Of a stretch of 64,000 bases of DNA, positions 44,025-52,896 are shown in pieces. Positions within the stretch are counted from its first letter, which is position 1; each line of letters begins with the position of its first letter. The position numbers were made by a program, and so were the translations under genes. Source of the DNA: Pirellulales bacterium (GTDB lineage Bacteria; Planctomycetota; Planctomycetia; Pirellulales; Thermoguttaceae); NCBI GenBank assembly GCA_016936015.1, contig JAFGPV010000146.1, forward strand, positions 1-64,000. The letters are read 5' to 3'. A model generated the notes under the pieces. The model did no database searches. It was given only the letters and a program-made list of their open reading frames with translations, and was not told the DNA's origin.

Positions 44025-44972
44025 ATGGACGCTATGAAACTCTTTACCGGCCGCGCTCATCCCCGATTGGCTAAAAAAATCTGCGAGTACCTCGGCCTGC
44101 CGCTGGGCCGGGCGATTTTGGGGAATTTCCCCGACGGGGAGATCTCCTGCAAGATCGACGAGGACGTCCGCGGGCGCGACGTTTTTATCATTCAGCCAAC
44201 CTGCCCGTCGGTCAACGAAAACCTGATGGAGCTGCTGATCCTGATCGACAGTTTCAAACGGGCCAGCGCCGATCGGATCACCGCGGTGATTCCCTACTTC
44301 GGCTACGCCCGGCAGGACCGCAAGGACGAGGGCCGGGTGCCGATCACCGCCAAGCTGGTGGCCGATATGATCACCCGGGCCGGCGCCGACCGGGTGCTGG
44401 CGATGGACCTCCACACCGCCCAGATCCAGGGATTCTTCGACATTCCCGTCGATCACCTCTACGCCGCCCCGGCCATCGACGAGCAGTTAAAAAATTCCCT
44501 CGAACTCCGCGACGACGATTTCGTCGTGGTCAGCCCGGACGAGGGGAGCATCAAGCGGGCGCTGGAGCACATCAAGCGGCTCGGCGGCCGCCTGGCGATC
44601 ATCGACAAGCGCCGCAGCAGCGCCGAAAAGACCAAACAGGCCCACGTCATCGGCCAGGAGGTCAAAGACCGCCTGGTCCTGATCTGCGACGACATGATCA
44701 CCACGGCCGGTTCGATCTGCGGGGCGGCCGAGATGATGAAGCGGAGCGGTGCCCGTGAAATCCACCTTGCCGTGACCCACGGGCTGTTCTGCGCCGGGGC
44801 CGTCGAGCGGCTCCAGAAGGCCCCCGTCGACGGGCTGTACGTCACCGATTCCGTCCCCATGCCCGAAGATCAACAGATCCCCAAGCTCCATCTCGTCTCC
44901 GTCGCCCCGCTGCTGGGCGAGGCCGTCAAACGCATCCACCGCAACGAGTCGGTCAGCCGGCTGTTTGTGTGA
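44025..44972 (+). CDS. prs: Ribose-phosphate pyrophosphokinase (PRPP synthetase)
   Basis: Prs makes PRPP from ribose 5-phosphate and ATP for nucleotide, histidine and tryptophan synthesis. MKLFTGRAHPRLAKKI, FPDGEISCKI, VIPYFGYARQDRKD, MDLHTAQIQGFFDIPVDHL, the flexible loop near KRRSSAEK and the PRPP loop DDMITTAGSI are all conserved. The frame has ATGs at 44016, 44025 and 44034. The -10-like TACAAT covers the first, so 44025 (315 residues) is preferred, with 44034 possible since family members often start at MKLF. No Shine-Dalgarno is seen. Transcription from just upstream would be leaderless. Confidence 0.95.
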   Translation: MDAMKLFTGRAHPRLAKKICEYLGLPLGRAILGNFPDGEISCKIDEDVRGRDVFIIQPTCPSVNENLMELLILIDSFKRASADRITAVIPYFGYARQDRKDEGRVPITAKLVADMITRAGADRVLAMDLHTAQIQGFFDIPVDHLYAAPAIDEQLKNSLELRDDDFVVVSPDEGSIKRALEHIKRLGGRLAIIDKRRSSAEKTKQAHVIGQEVKDRLVLICDDMITTAGSICGAAEMMKRSGAREIHLAVTHGLFCAGAVERLQKAPVDGLYVTDSVPMPEDQQIPKLHLVSVAPLLGEAVKRIHRNESVSRLFV

Positions 44973-45010
44973 TCCAAGAGGGAAAAAGAAAAGGACGCTG
45001 CTCTTATCCT

Positions 45011-45856
45011 TTATCTCTCATCCTTTGATCTCTTATCCATTTGCTCCAGGGCCTCGCCGGTCATGGGGACGAAGACCACTGGGGCCACGCTTTGGCGGCG
45101 GATGGAACCGTCGGGGAGTTTTTCCAAGAGGAGCAGATCTTGAGAATAGCGGCCGACCGGAATCACCATCCGCCCGCCGACGGCCAATTGATCGACCAGC
45201 GGCTGGGGGACGTGCTCCGGCGCGGCGGTGACGAGAATGACGTCGAAGGGGGCGTGTTCCTTCCAGCCTTGATAACCGTCGCCGCAACGGAGCGTGACGT
45301 TCCGGTAGCCCAGTTCGGCCAGGCGTTTTTTCGCCGCCGCAGCCAGCGGTCCGATAATTTCGATCGCATAGACCTCTTTGGAAAGTTCGGCCAGGACCGC
45401 CGACTGATATCCGCAGCCGGCGCCGACTTCCAGCGCCCGATCCTCGGGCTTCGGCCGGGCCAGTTGCGTCATCAGGGCCACGATGTACGGCTGCGAGATC
45501 GTTTGCCCGTAGCCGATGGGCAGGGGCCGGTCGTCGTAGGCCGCATATTTTTCGTTTTCGGGCACGAAGCATTGCCGCGGCACCTTGCCCATGACCTTCA
45601 AGACGCGCGGATCGTCGATGTCCCGCCGCCGCATTTGCGTTTCGACCATCCGCCGCCGGGCTGCGCGGAACGACTCCGGCTCTTCCTCGGAGGTCCCGGC
45701 CGCGGGAACCGGATCCGTCGCCGGCTCCGCCGGTCGGTTCCCCCGCTTCCAAGAAAAGAAAGACGTCATCGCCAGCACCATAATCAATCCCGCTACGCCG
45801 ATCCCCGCGATCCTCCACCCCGGGCATCCGTATGAAAACAGCCTGTGGTTTTCCAT
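45011..45856 (-). CDS. pcm: Membrane-anchored protein-L-isoaspartate O-methyltransferase
   Basis: A 281-residue SAM-dependent enzyme that methylates isoaspartate in damaged proteins to allow repair. The core has MVETQMRRRDIDDPRVLKVM, PENEKYAAYDDRPLPIGYGQTISQP, the SAM motif EVGAGCGYQSAVLAEL and APEHVPQPLVDQL. Unlike ordinary cytoplasmic Pcm (about 210 residues), it has an N-terminal hydrophobic helix (IAGIGVAGLIMVLAMTSFF) and a Pro/Glu-rich linker, so the catalytic domain is likely exported or membrane-tethered. The C-terminal KRSKDER is read from a GATAAGAG-type micro-repeat at the gene end. GGAGA precedes the ATG. Confidence 0.9.
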   Translation of the reverse strand: MENHRLFSYGCPGWRIAGIGVAGLIMVLAMTSFFSWKRGNRPAEPATDPVPAAGTSEEEPESFRAARRRMVETQMRRRDIDDPRVLKVMGKVPRQCFVPENEKYAAYDDRPLPIGYGQTISQPYIVALMTQLARPKPEDRALEVGAGCGYQSAVLAELSKEVYAIEIIGPLAAAAKKRLAELGYRNVTLRCGDGYQGWKEHAPFDVILVTAAPEHVPQPLVDQLAVGGRMVIPVGRYSQDLLLLEKLPDGSIRRQSVAPVVFVPMTGEALEQMDKRSKDER

Positions 45857-45970
45857 GGCGGATCGTCTCCGAGAGATTTTCGGTGATCGCGCCGTCGATT
45901 ATTTTCGCCCCCTTATTGAGTGTAGCTCGAAAGAGACTTCCTGAAAATAGCCCAAAAGAAGTGTTCTTCC

Positions 45971-46486
45971 TTAGGCTTCCAGGGAGAGATCGGCGGGCGC
46001 CGTCGGGGAAAGGGCGTCGGAGGGGAAGAGGGGGACGGAGGACGGCGGAAAAGAGCGGCTTTCGTCGTTTCTTGACGAGGAGGGGATCGTCTCCCGTTGG
46101 TCGGGAGAGAGGCTGCCGAGCTTTTCGCACAGTTGCCGCCAGGTTTCCCGCTCGGTCTCCAGGATTTTTTGCGCCGCTTCGATTTTTTGTTCGTCCCGCT
46201 GGAGAGCGGCCTCCGTCAGGGAACGATAGACGAAGAGGTACACGCCGGCGACTTTTTTAACGAGTTCCGTCTTCGACTCGAAATCGAGCGCGGCCAGCAG
46301 TTGGCCGACGATTTGCTGCGCTTGGAGCAGGGACTCACCGCCCGGTTCGTTTTCTCCCGCGCGCCAATGCTCCCGCGTGCTGCGGCAGGCGCGGATCGCC
46401 GCATCCAGCAGCATCAGTTGCAGTTTCTGCGGCGGGGCGGTGAGCACTTGGGTCTCGAAATAACTGTCCGTGGCGGTGGGATTCAT
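45971..46486 (-). CDS. fliS: Flagellar secretion chaperone FliS
   Basis: A 171-residue FliS-family helical chaperone that binds the C-terminus of flagellin in the cytoplasm and keeps it unfolded for export. The helices YFETQVLTAPPQKLQLMLLDAAIRAC and LLAALDFESKTELVKKVAGVYLFVY are typical. The last 40 residues are a Ser/Pro-rich tail not found in short FliS proteins. The ATG lies three bases after the fliD stop, so the two are co-translated, and its client fliC is upstream on the same strand. Confidence 0.92.
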   Translation of the reverse strand: MNPTATDSYFETQVLTAPPQKLQLMLLDAAIRACRSTREHWRAGENEPGGESLLQAQQIVGQLLAALDFESKTELVKKVAGVYLFVYRSLTEAALQRDEQKIEAAQKILETERETWRQLCEKLGSLSPDQRETIPSSSRNDESRSFPPSSVPLFPSDALSPTAPADLSLEA

Positions 46487-46489
46487 GGC

Positions 46490-49261
46490 TTAATCGAATA
46501 ATTGATTCTGGGAATTGGAAGAATCGGTGATCCACTGGATCGTTTGCAAAGCGTTGAGGTTGTTTTGCAACCTGGCGATGGCGCTTTCCATGTTATAAAA
46601 CTGCATCAGCAGCCGTTCGGACTGGTTCTTTAACCTTGATTCCATGGCGCTGATGCGCTGATTATTGCCGTCAATGATTGCTTGCAGGCTCTTGATTTTC
46701 TGGTCCAGCAGGGAATCGCCCGATCCGGACAACTGCTCGATCAGGTTGCTGAACCGCTCCGAGAAGCCGGTCTTTGTCGTCGTGAAGAACTCATTGACGG
46801 CGTCGCGGTCGGATTGCAGCAGGTTGTCGAGTTTCGATTCGTCGAAGGCCAGGGAGCCGTCGTCCTTGAAGGAGACGCCCAGTTGAGCCAACGAGTTGAT
46901 CTTCCCCGCTCCGAAGAACGTTCCGCTTAAGAACCTCGATAAATCGGTGTCCAGGCGCAGCGCGGCGCTGTCGCCGTTCAGCGCGGAGCGCGTGTTCGAT
47001 TCTAGGTCGTAGGCGGTGTATTCTTTTAGCTTGGCCCGGAAGGAGTTGTAATTGTCGACCAGGGTTTTGACGCTGGCCTTCAGATCGGTGTTGCTGGGGG
47101 CCACTTGGACGGTGACCGGTTGGCTCGAAACGCCGAGAAGATTGATCGTCACGCCGGGCAGGACGTCCGTAAAGGCGTTCGTCGAGGATGAGGCCAACAG
47201 GCCGGTGCTTCCCGAGCCGATCAGGAGCAAGGCGTCCTGAGGCCGGGTCATTTCCTCGAAGGCGACCGGGGTGGCGGAGGCGTCGATTTGGATCTGGTTC
47301 AAGCGGCCGGTGCCGTTGCCCGACAACATCAGGTGATAAGGCTGGCTGGAACCGTCGGAAATAATCGAGGCCGTGACGCCCCACTGGAGTTGGTTGATTT
47401 TATCCCGCAGGGTTTGCAGCGAATCGCCGGCCTCCAGGGTGACGGTTTGGGCCATGGCGCCGTCGATGACCTGGACGGTCTCCTCCCCGACCTCGACTTC
47501 CACGGCTTCGCCGAGCAAGTTCAAGTCCTTCGCCGTGGTGGAGCCGTCTTCGGCCACCTTGAGGTTTCCCTCTCCCCCGCTGAGATCGCGGAGCAGCAGT
47601 CCGTCGCCGGTGTCGTTCAGGTCGGCTTCCACGTCCAGCGAAAGGGCGTTAATCATCTCCAGGAGATCGCCGACCGTTTGAATCTGTTGATTCTTCAGGT
47701 TGACCAGTTCGGTGTTGCCCCGACTGTCGGTAATGGTGAATTTCCCCGAAGCGACGCCTCTGCCGCCGTTTAAGGTGGAGAGCTTGGTATTGTAGCCGAC
47801 GACCTGGAAGTGCAGATCGCCGCTGTTGACGGCGCTGACGTCGTCGTCGACGGCAAGCATGAGTTTCTCCGCGGTTTCGGTCGCGTCGCCGCTGGCGATC
47901 GTCAGGTTATGGTCGTCGGCGCCGCTGGTATCGAGGACTTCGATCCCGTTTTTCGCCGCGTTGACCCGGGCCTCAACCGAGAGGCCGGCGCCATTGATTG
48001 CGTGAACCACGTCCTCGAGGGTCTCCGCCGTGGAAAGGTCGACGGAAGCGGGCTGCCCGCTGCGGTCGGTGATTTCCAGGAGTCCCAAGGGGCCTAATCC
48101 CTTCCCGCCGTTGAGACTGGTCAGGAGGACCGACTGCAATCCCCCGAGCAGCCGCCGGCCCGTAATCACGCCGTTCTCGGCCGTCCGGTTCAAACCGAGG
48201 TCGTCCAGGGCGTGCGAGCCGTGAAGCGCTTGGAGCTGGAAGTCGTTTTCACCGGCTGTCAGGTCGGTAAGGACCAGCCGCTTGCCGTCGGGTGCGATCT
48301 CGGCGTGAAGTTTGCCGGGCGCCGCGGCATTGATCTTTTCGAGCACGTCGCCCAGGGTCCGTTCGTAAATCACGGTCGAGCCGCCCGACTCCAGGACGTC
48401 CAGGTCGATTTGGCCCACGGTTCCGTCGCGGAGCGTGTATTGCACGTCCGGCAGAACGTCGCTGAAATACGTGCCCCGGCCGTCGTTCAGGTCGCCGAGA
48501 AAAGTGCTGCTTTGCAGCTTGACGATGTCCTGGCCGTCGGCGTTCCCCTCGGCGACGTTGATCCCGGCCAGTCCCAAGGCCGCGGCCGTCGTGCCGGCGC
48601 CGATTTCCTGCACCATCAGCGGCGAGGCGGTCTGCCCGGTATAGTCGATCAACCGGATGTGGTCGCCGACGGCCTCCGCCTGGACGTTGACGCCCGAGGT
48701 GTTGTTAATCGCCGAGAGGACGTCCTCGATGGTTTGCACGGACGTCAGATCGACTTCGGCCTGGGCGCCGCTGTGATCGGTGATGCGGATCTTTCCCCGG
48801 GGAAAGACCGCGCCGCCGAGGAGCGTCGTCAGCGGAGTGGTCCGGAGGACGTTTTCACCATAGCGGAGCGTGACGGTTCCGCCGCCGAGCGCTTCCTGAT
48901 CGGACGCGAATCCCCCGCTTAAAAACTGGTGGTTCTGGGCCTTTCGCACCGCCGTGAACGTGTAAGTGCCCGCCGCCGGCGAACCGGTCTGGGTGGCGCT
49001 GAGAATGCCCGGCATGCTGCTGGTCACCGCGGTTTTATTGAATAGAGCGGTTTTACCAAGGTTGCCGGAGACGTACTTGATCGAATACAGCAGCGCCGTC
49101 AGTTGCGTTATGGCGGATCGTTGCGTGGTGAGCTTGTCGGTCCGCGTCTGTAATAAATCTCTCGGCTTCTGCTCGATCTGCATCAACTGCGAGACAATGT
49201 CGCTGATGCCCAGACCGGTGATAATTCCGATGTCGCTCGTAATGGTTCCCAAGGCACACAT
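46490..49261 (-). CDS. fliD: Flagellar filament cap protein FliD with multiple Flagellin_IN-like modules
   Basis: FliD (HAP2) caps the growing filament and folds incoming flagellin. The N-terminus (GLGISDIVSQLMQIEQKPRD) and C-terminal coiled regions (KIKSLQAIIDGNNQRISAME, LLMQFYNMESAIARLQN) match FliD. At 923 residues it is about twice the usual size. The centre has around five copies of a roughly 100-residue module with pattern ITDxxGxxxxVxLxxxxTxxDVLxxIN, then xVxAxxNxxGxGIxLxDxSG, as in Flagellin_IN motifs. The same module occurs in FlgL and once in FlgK here. ATG 49261 begins at the conserved region. The five upstream codons lack support. It is followed by fliS. Confidence 0.93.
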   Translation of the reverse strand: MCALGTITSDIGIITGLGISDIVSQLMQIEQKPRDLLQTRTDKLTTQRSAITQLTALLYSIKYVSGNLGKTALFNKTAVTSSMPGILSATQTGSPAAGTYTFTAVRKAQNHQFLSGGFASDQEALGGGTVTLRYGENVLRTTPLTTLLGGAVFPRGKIRITDHSGAQAEVDLTSVQTIEDVLSAINNTSGVNVQAEAVGDHIRLIDYTGQTASPLMVQEIGAGTTAAALGLAGINVAEGNADGQDIVKLQSSTFLGDLNDGRGTYFSDVLPDVQYTLRDGTVGQIDLDVLESGGSTVIYERTLGDVLEKINAAAPGKLHAEIAPDGKRLVLTDLTAGENDFQLQALHGSHALDDLGLNRTAENGVITGRRLLGGLQSVLLTSLNGGKGLGPLGLLEITDRSGQPASVDLSTAETLEDVVHAINGAGLSVEARVNAAKNGIEVLDTSGADDHNLTIASGDATETAEKLMLAVDDDVSAVNSGDLHFQVVGYNTKLSTLNGGRGVASGKFTITDSRGNTELVNLKNQQIQTVGDLLEMINALSLDVEADLNDTGDGLLLRDLSGGEGNLKVAEDGSTTAKDLNLLGEAVEVEVGEETVQVIDGAMAQTVTLEAGDSLQTLRDKINQLQWGVTASIISDGSSQPYHLMLSGNGTGRLNQIQIDASATPVAFEEMTRPQDALLLIGSGSTGLLASSSTNAFTDVLPGVTINLLGVSSQPVTVQVAPSNTDLKASVKTLVDNYNSFRAKLKEYTAYDLESNTRSALNGDSAALRLDTDLSRFLSGTFFGAGKINSLAQLGVSFKDDGSLAFDESKLDNLLQSDRDAVNEFFTTTKTGFSERFSNLIEQLSGSGDSLLDQKIKSLQAIIDGNNQRISAMESRLKNQSERLLMQFYNMESAIARLQNNLNALQTIQWITDSSNSQNQLFD

Positions 49262-49276
49262 GACAACACCTGCCAA

Positions 49277-49564
49277 CGGTGACGACTAGCTGGACTCCGA
49301 GCCGATGCGGAATACCGCGACTTCGGATTACATCGGAAAAGTAAACGGGGAAAGTTTAGCAAATAGTGCGGCGCCGGGTCGCCTGGGGGAAAATGTCGTG
49401 AGTCGGCCTCGGCAGGACCGGTCAAACCGGGCGAAGCGAAGAATCTTGACGGAACGCCGACGATGTTTCTCCACGTCATGGCGAGGTCCTTCCACTTCGC
49501 TCAGGAGGACACCGCTCGTCCCTCTTTTTTGCCCATTCCGTCTTCCGTCCCGCTCCCCCTACCT
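49277..49564. other. Region between fliD and the fliC terminator
   Basis: No gene. Minus-strand CCGATGT near 49330 with a TAAA further upstream resembles a degenerate sigma-28 promoter for fliD, but the spacing is off by two. Bases 49430-49510 carry a dispersed GAAGCGAAGAATCT / AGGTCCTTCCACTTCGCTCAGG repeat. Confidence 0.35.
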
Positions 49565-49603
49565 AAAAAAGCCGGTCCGCCCCTCTTGCGAGAGGCGGAC
49601 CGG
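49565..49603 (-). terminator. Rho-independent terminator of fliC
   Basis: Minus strand CCGGTCCGCC(T)CTC, loop GCAA, GAG(G)GGCGGACCGG, then TTTTTT at 49570-49565. It lies about 85 nt after the fliC stop codon. Confidence 0.92.
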
Positions 49604-49655
49604 GGGACATGTTGATAGTTGTCTGGAAGAGGCGGGAAGCCTCTTCGCGGTCGCC

Positions 49656-49679
49656 GTTCCGAAAAACCGGTTTCGGAAC
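49656..49679. repeat. Palindromic repeat, family A copy 3
   Basis: GTTCCGAAA, loop AACCGG, TTTCGGAAC, followed by GAGG. It sits 10 nt after the fliC stop. A second hairpin, GAAGAGGC/GCCTCTTC, lies next to it at about 49626-49646. Confidence 0.8.
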
Positions 49680-49689
49680 GAGGCGTTTA

Positions 49690-52215
49690 TTAGCCGCGCA
49701 ACAGGGCCAACACGTTTTGCGGGTTCTGGTTGGCGATTTGCAGCACCGAGGTGCCCGACTGGACGAGGATTTGCGCCCGGGTCAGGTTGGCGGTCTCGGC
49801 GGCGAAGTCGGCGTCGCGGATCGTGCTCTCGGCGTCGGTCAGGGCCAACAGGGTGTCGTTCAAGGCGTCCAGGTTCGTCTGGAGCGTCGTCTTTTGGAAG
49901 GCGCCCAATCGACCGCGGAGCGTAACCACCTGGCTGACGACGTTCTCGATGATCCGGCCGGCCTTGCCGATGTCGGTGTACAGGTCGGCGGCCTGGCCTT
50001 CGCTAAGCTCGTAGAGCACGCCGTAGGAGGTCCGCAAGCTGCCGGTGTCCAGGGCCTGGATGCCGATGTTGGCCTGCTGGTTGGTCACCACGTTGGCGCC
50101 GAGTTGGAACATGGCTCCGCCGCCGGTGATCGTAAACTCGATCGTGCTGGGCGTCGGGAGGGCTTCGGTGGGATCAATCACGGTCATGGTCATGGCGAGC
50201 GTGCTCGTGTTGATCGAGAGCGTGTTGCCCTTGCCGGTGGCCTGCACGCCGTTAATGGTGGCGGCGATGTCGGTGCCGGCCGAATTCAAAGCGGCGCTTC
50301 CGTCGCGGTCCACCATGCTCGCCTTGAAGGTCGCTCCGCCTTCGACGATATCGATGGTTTCCGTGGCGTCGGAGCCGAATCCGGTGGACTCGAACACGAC
50401 GTAGGTGGTGCCGGGCGCGGTGGTCGTATCCAACCGGGCCGAGACTCCCGTCGAGTCGGACACGAGATTGACCGAGTTGACCACGTCCAGGGCCGAATTG
50501 GCCGTCGTGAAATTGAACACCTTCGAGCCGGAGGCGCCGACGACGCGGAACACCACGTCTTCCGTGAGAGCCGTCAGGGCGCCGGTGTTGCTCAGCACCC
50601 CGACGCCGGTCATGGCATTCGCTCCGCCCGTCAGGGTCAACACCGAAGTGTCGGTGTCGGTGCCGGCGGTGTCGTTGAGAATGCCCATATAGGTCCCGGC
50701 CACCATGGTTAACGTGTTGATGGCAATAGCGTCGCCGGCATCGGCGCCATTACCGGCATTGAGCGTTGCGCCAAGCGAAGCGCCGATGGCGTCATTGATT
50801 GCGGTCCGCAGCTCAAGAACGGTATTCGTCGATTGGTTGCTGATATTGACCGTCAAATTGCCGTCGGTGTCAAATTCCGCGGTCGGAGTGACGTCGCCGC
50901 CGGCGGTAACGTTGAATTGGTACCGAATATTCGTGAAATCAGCACCGGGAAAGAGCGACGTGAGATCCAAGATCAACGTATGGTCCGCATCCGAACCCGT
51001 TAATGTCACCACACCCACGGCCTCGGTGCCGGTATCGGAAGCCGTGAACGTTCCGGCAGCTTTCACCTCCGCCGTAAAGTTGGTGTTGTCATTGATGTAG
51101 CCCATGATGTCGGCGGTGGTGTCGGCGGCGGTATAATGGACCACCATGGTGTTGGCATTAATCATTTCCGCGGTGTCACCGCCGTCATCCGTCAGATGGA
51201 TGGTGATATTTCCCGCGTAGCCGAGCGTATTGGAAGTGATTTCCAGCAACCCGTAATCGGCGGATTGGAGGAATCCGCTGGCCTGCGTGGCGGCGGTGTT
51301 TGCTCCCGTCACGTCGTTCAGGGGATTGAACTCGACGCCCTGGGTGGCGTCGGAAAGGGTGAAGGCGATGGTGGGACCGGCGCCGTCGACGGTGGTGGTC
51401 GCCAGCGCGGTTTGGATGGCGGTCCAGGAAGTGGCTTCCGTGTCGTTGACGGTAATGGTCAACGAATTGGCCGTGGTGTCGTAGTCGGCCGTGGGCGCCA
51501 CGGCGGTCGTGCCGCTGTCTTTGGCAAAGATGATGTCCAGATTGGTGAAATCGTAGTCCGTGCCGGTGGGCGCCGTAATGTTGAACGAGCCGGAGGTCGT
51601 CGTGACCTTGTAGGTCCCTGCGTCGCCGCCCGTGCCGACGGTCGCCCGCAGATAGGCCTGTTGGGCCTGCTGCGAGACGGAGACGGTCACGTCCATGCCG
51701 GTCGACGCATTGACAACCGCCTGGTCGATTTGCAAGACCGAGACGGAATTGAAGGCGACGTCGGAAGTGTCGTAGCTATAGTTGAACGCCAGGCTGCCGT
51801 CGAGCAGCTTCCGCCCTTGGAAGTTGGTCGTCTGTGAGATCCGGTCGATGGAGGCCAACGACGAATCAATTTGCAGTTGGTTGGCCGCGACCTGGTCGGG
51901 GGTCATGGCGCCGTCGTTGGCCGCCTCGGTGACCAAGGCGCGGATGTCGTTCAATAGCGAGCTGATCTGGCCGATGGCGCTGTCGGCCGTGGCGATAATC
52001 TGGTCGGCCCGCTGCGTGTTGCTGATCGCCTTCTGGGTGGCGGCGATGTCGCTGCGCAACGCCTCGCTGGCAATCAAGCCGGCGGGGTCGTCTTTGCCCG
52101 AGTTGATCCGATAACCGGTGCTTAACCGAGTCAGAGCGGTCTGCAACTGGGCGTTCGATTTTGCCAGAGAGTTCTGGGCAAGCAAGGAACTAATGTTTGT
52201 GTTAATACGAGTCAT
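49690..52215 (-). CDS. fliC: Flagellin, large form
   Basis: The filament subunit, secreted through the flagellar channel. The N-terminal D0/D1 region (MTRINTNISSLLAQNSLAKS, LSTGYRINSGKDDPAGLIAS) and C-terminal D1/D0 region (IRDADFAAETANLTRAQILVQSG, VLQIANQNPQNVLALL) are well conserved. Between them about 600 residues of Thr/Asp/Ala-rich, cysteine-free beta domains are exposed on the filament surface, making it 841 residues against 300-500 for most flagellins. AAAGGTG lies upstream of the ATG but is inside a perfect 16-nt palindrome, which may control translation. The gene has its own terminator, and csrA lies upstream in the same direction. The FliS chaperone gene is downstream. Confidence 0.95.
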   Translation of the reverse strand: MTRINTNISSLLAQNSLAKSNAQLQTALTRLSTGYRINSGKDDPAGLIASEALRSDIAATQKAISNTQRADQIIATADSAIGQISSLLNDIRALVTEAANDGAMTPDQVAANQLQIDSSLASIDRISQTTNFQGRKLLDGSLAFNYSYDTSDVAFNSVSVLQIDQAVVNASTGMDVTVSVSQQAQQAYLRATVGTGGDAGTYKVTTTSGSFNITAPTGTDYDFTNLDIIFAKDSGTTAVAPTADYDTTANSLTITVNDTEATSWTAIQTALATTTVDGAGPTIAFTLSDATQGVEFNPLNDVTGANTAATQASGFLQSADYGLLEITSNTLGYAGNITIHLTDDGGDTAEMINANTMVVHYTAADTTADIMGYINDNTNFTAEVKAAGTFTASDTGTEAVGVVTLTGSDADHTLILDLTSLFPGADFTNIRYQFNVTAGGDVTPTAEFDTDGNLTVNISNQSTNTVLELRTAINDAIGASLGATLNAGNGADAGDAIAINTLTMVAGTYMGILNDTAGTDTDTSVLTLTGGANAMTGVGVLSNTGALTALTEDVVFRVVGASGSKVFNFTTANSALDVVNSVNLVSDSTGVSARLDTTTAPGTTYVVFESTGFGSDATETIDIVEGGATFKASMVDRDGSAALNSAGTDIAATINGVQATGKGNTLSINTSTLAMTMTVIDPTEALPTPSTIEFTITGGGAMFQLGANVVTNQQANIGIQALDTGSLRTSYGVLYELSEGQAADLYTDIGKAGRIIENVVSQVVTLRGRLGAFQKTTLQTNLDALNDTLLALTDAESTIRDADFAAETANLTRAQILVQSGTSVLQIANQNPQNVLALLRG

Positions 52216-52223
52216 GCCATAAC

Positions 52224-52239
52224 ACCTTTCATGAAAGGT
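52224..52239 (-). promoter_or_regulatory. Perfect palindrome covering the fliC ribosome-binding site
   Basis: ACCTTTCATGAAAGGT, 6-bp stem with CATG loop. The 3' arm on the mRNA contains the AAAGGT Shine-Dalgarno, so the folded form would hide it. It may be a translational switch (inference). Confidence 0.6.
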
Positions 52240-52896
52240 AACAGGGTAGGCGGGCCCGGGAGGCGGGGAGGTCAGGTTGCCGGGTCAGGCCTCGCTGCGG
52301 GCCGCTCACACGGGGTGAGAGGTGCGAACGGCCGACAGTGTACTTCTTGGTGGGATTAAAGTTGGTAGGTTCGTACTGAACAGGTCTTCGCGCGGAGGCG
52401 ATACGCGAACGGGGATATCCGCGTCCGGCGCAACGTCCTCGGCCGGTCGCACCCCTGCGCGAAAACCTATTCGGAGCCACCCCCCGGCAGCCGGGGGAGT
52501 TTTTCTACTCCTCCTTCGCCGCGGTAGACTCCTTGCACCCCATTATCTTCCTCTCGGCAGCACTTTTCGCCCGCCACATAAAAAAGATTTGAAAACCAGA
52601 AGAGATTTCTTTCCTGCCTTATATGATCATTACGGTCGTTAAAACTCGGAAAGTTGGGGCGAGATTTCGGGCAGGCTGTATGCAAAAAAATACATAGATA
52701 GCTTCTGTTGCAGAAAATAATTTCGCGGGATACTCAACCTATTCCATACGGCCAATATGCGTGGATGCGTGGTTTGTGTGCACCTTCATCGGCTCTCTCG
52801 AAAACCTACACCCCTAGTCGCGCTGCTCGACAATACCGGACAGAGCCACTTTCCTCTTGACAACCACCAGTCGCAGTTTTCGGCTTGCCTTAAAGA
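52240..52896. other. Long leader/intergenic region between csrA and fliC
   Basis: No protein gene supported in about 650 bases. On the plus strand CCCCCGG, loop CAG, CCGGGGG at 52481-52497 followed by AGTTTTT looks like a terminator for a plus-strand RNA. On the minus strand GCCGATGA at 52793-52786 resembles a sigma-28 -10 box without a good -35, about 570 nt from fliC. Several GGA motifs occur in the predicted fliC leader. Confidence 0.4.
52481..52505 (+). terminator. Terminator-like hairpin on the plus strand, antisense to the fliC leader
   Basis: A 7-bp GC stem with a 3-nt loop and a T-run, oriented opposite to all neighbouring genes. It would end a plus-strand transcript starting somewhere after 52220, perhaps a small RNA. 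Confidence 0.45.

Noticed and set aside
49345-49370. Sigma-54 or sigma-28 promoter for fliD
   Set aside because: A TTGCT -12-like and a CCGAT -10-like element exist, but partner elements are missing or misplaced.
52420-52470. Sigma-54 promoter for fliC (minus strand CGGCCGAGGACGTTGC)
   Set aside because: The -24 GG and -12 GC elements are 11 rather than 10 bases apart and the -24 context is poor.
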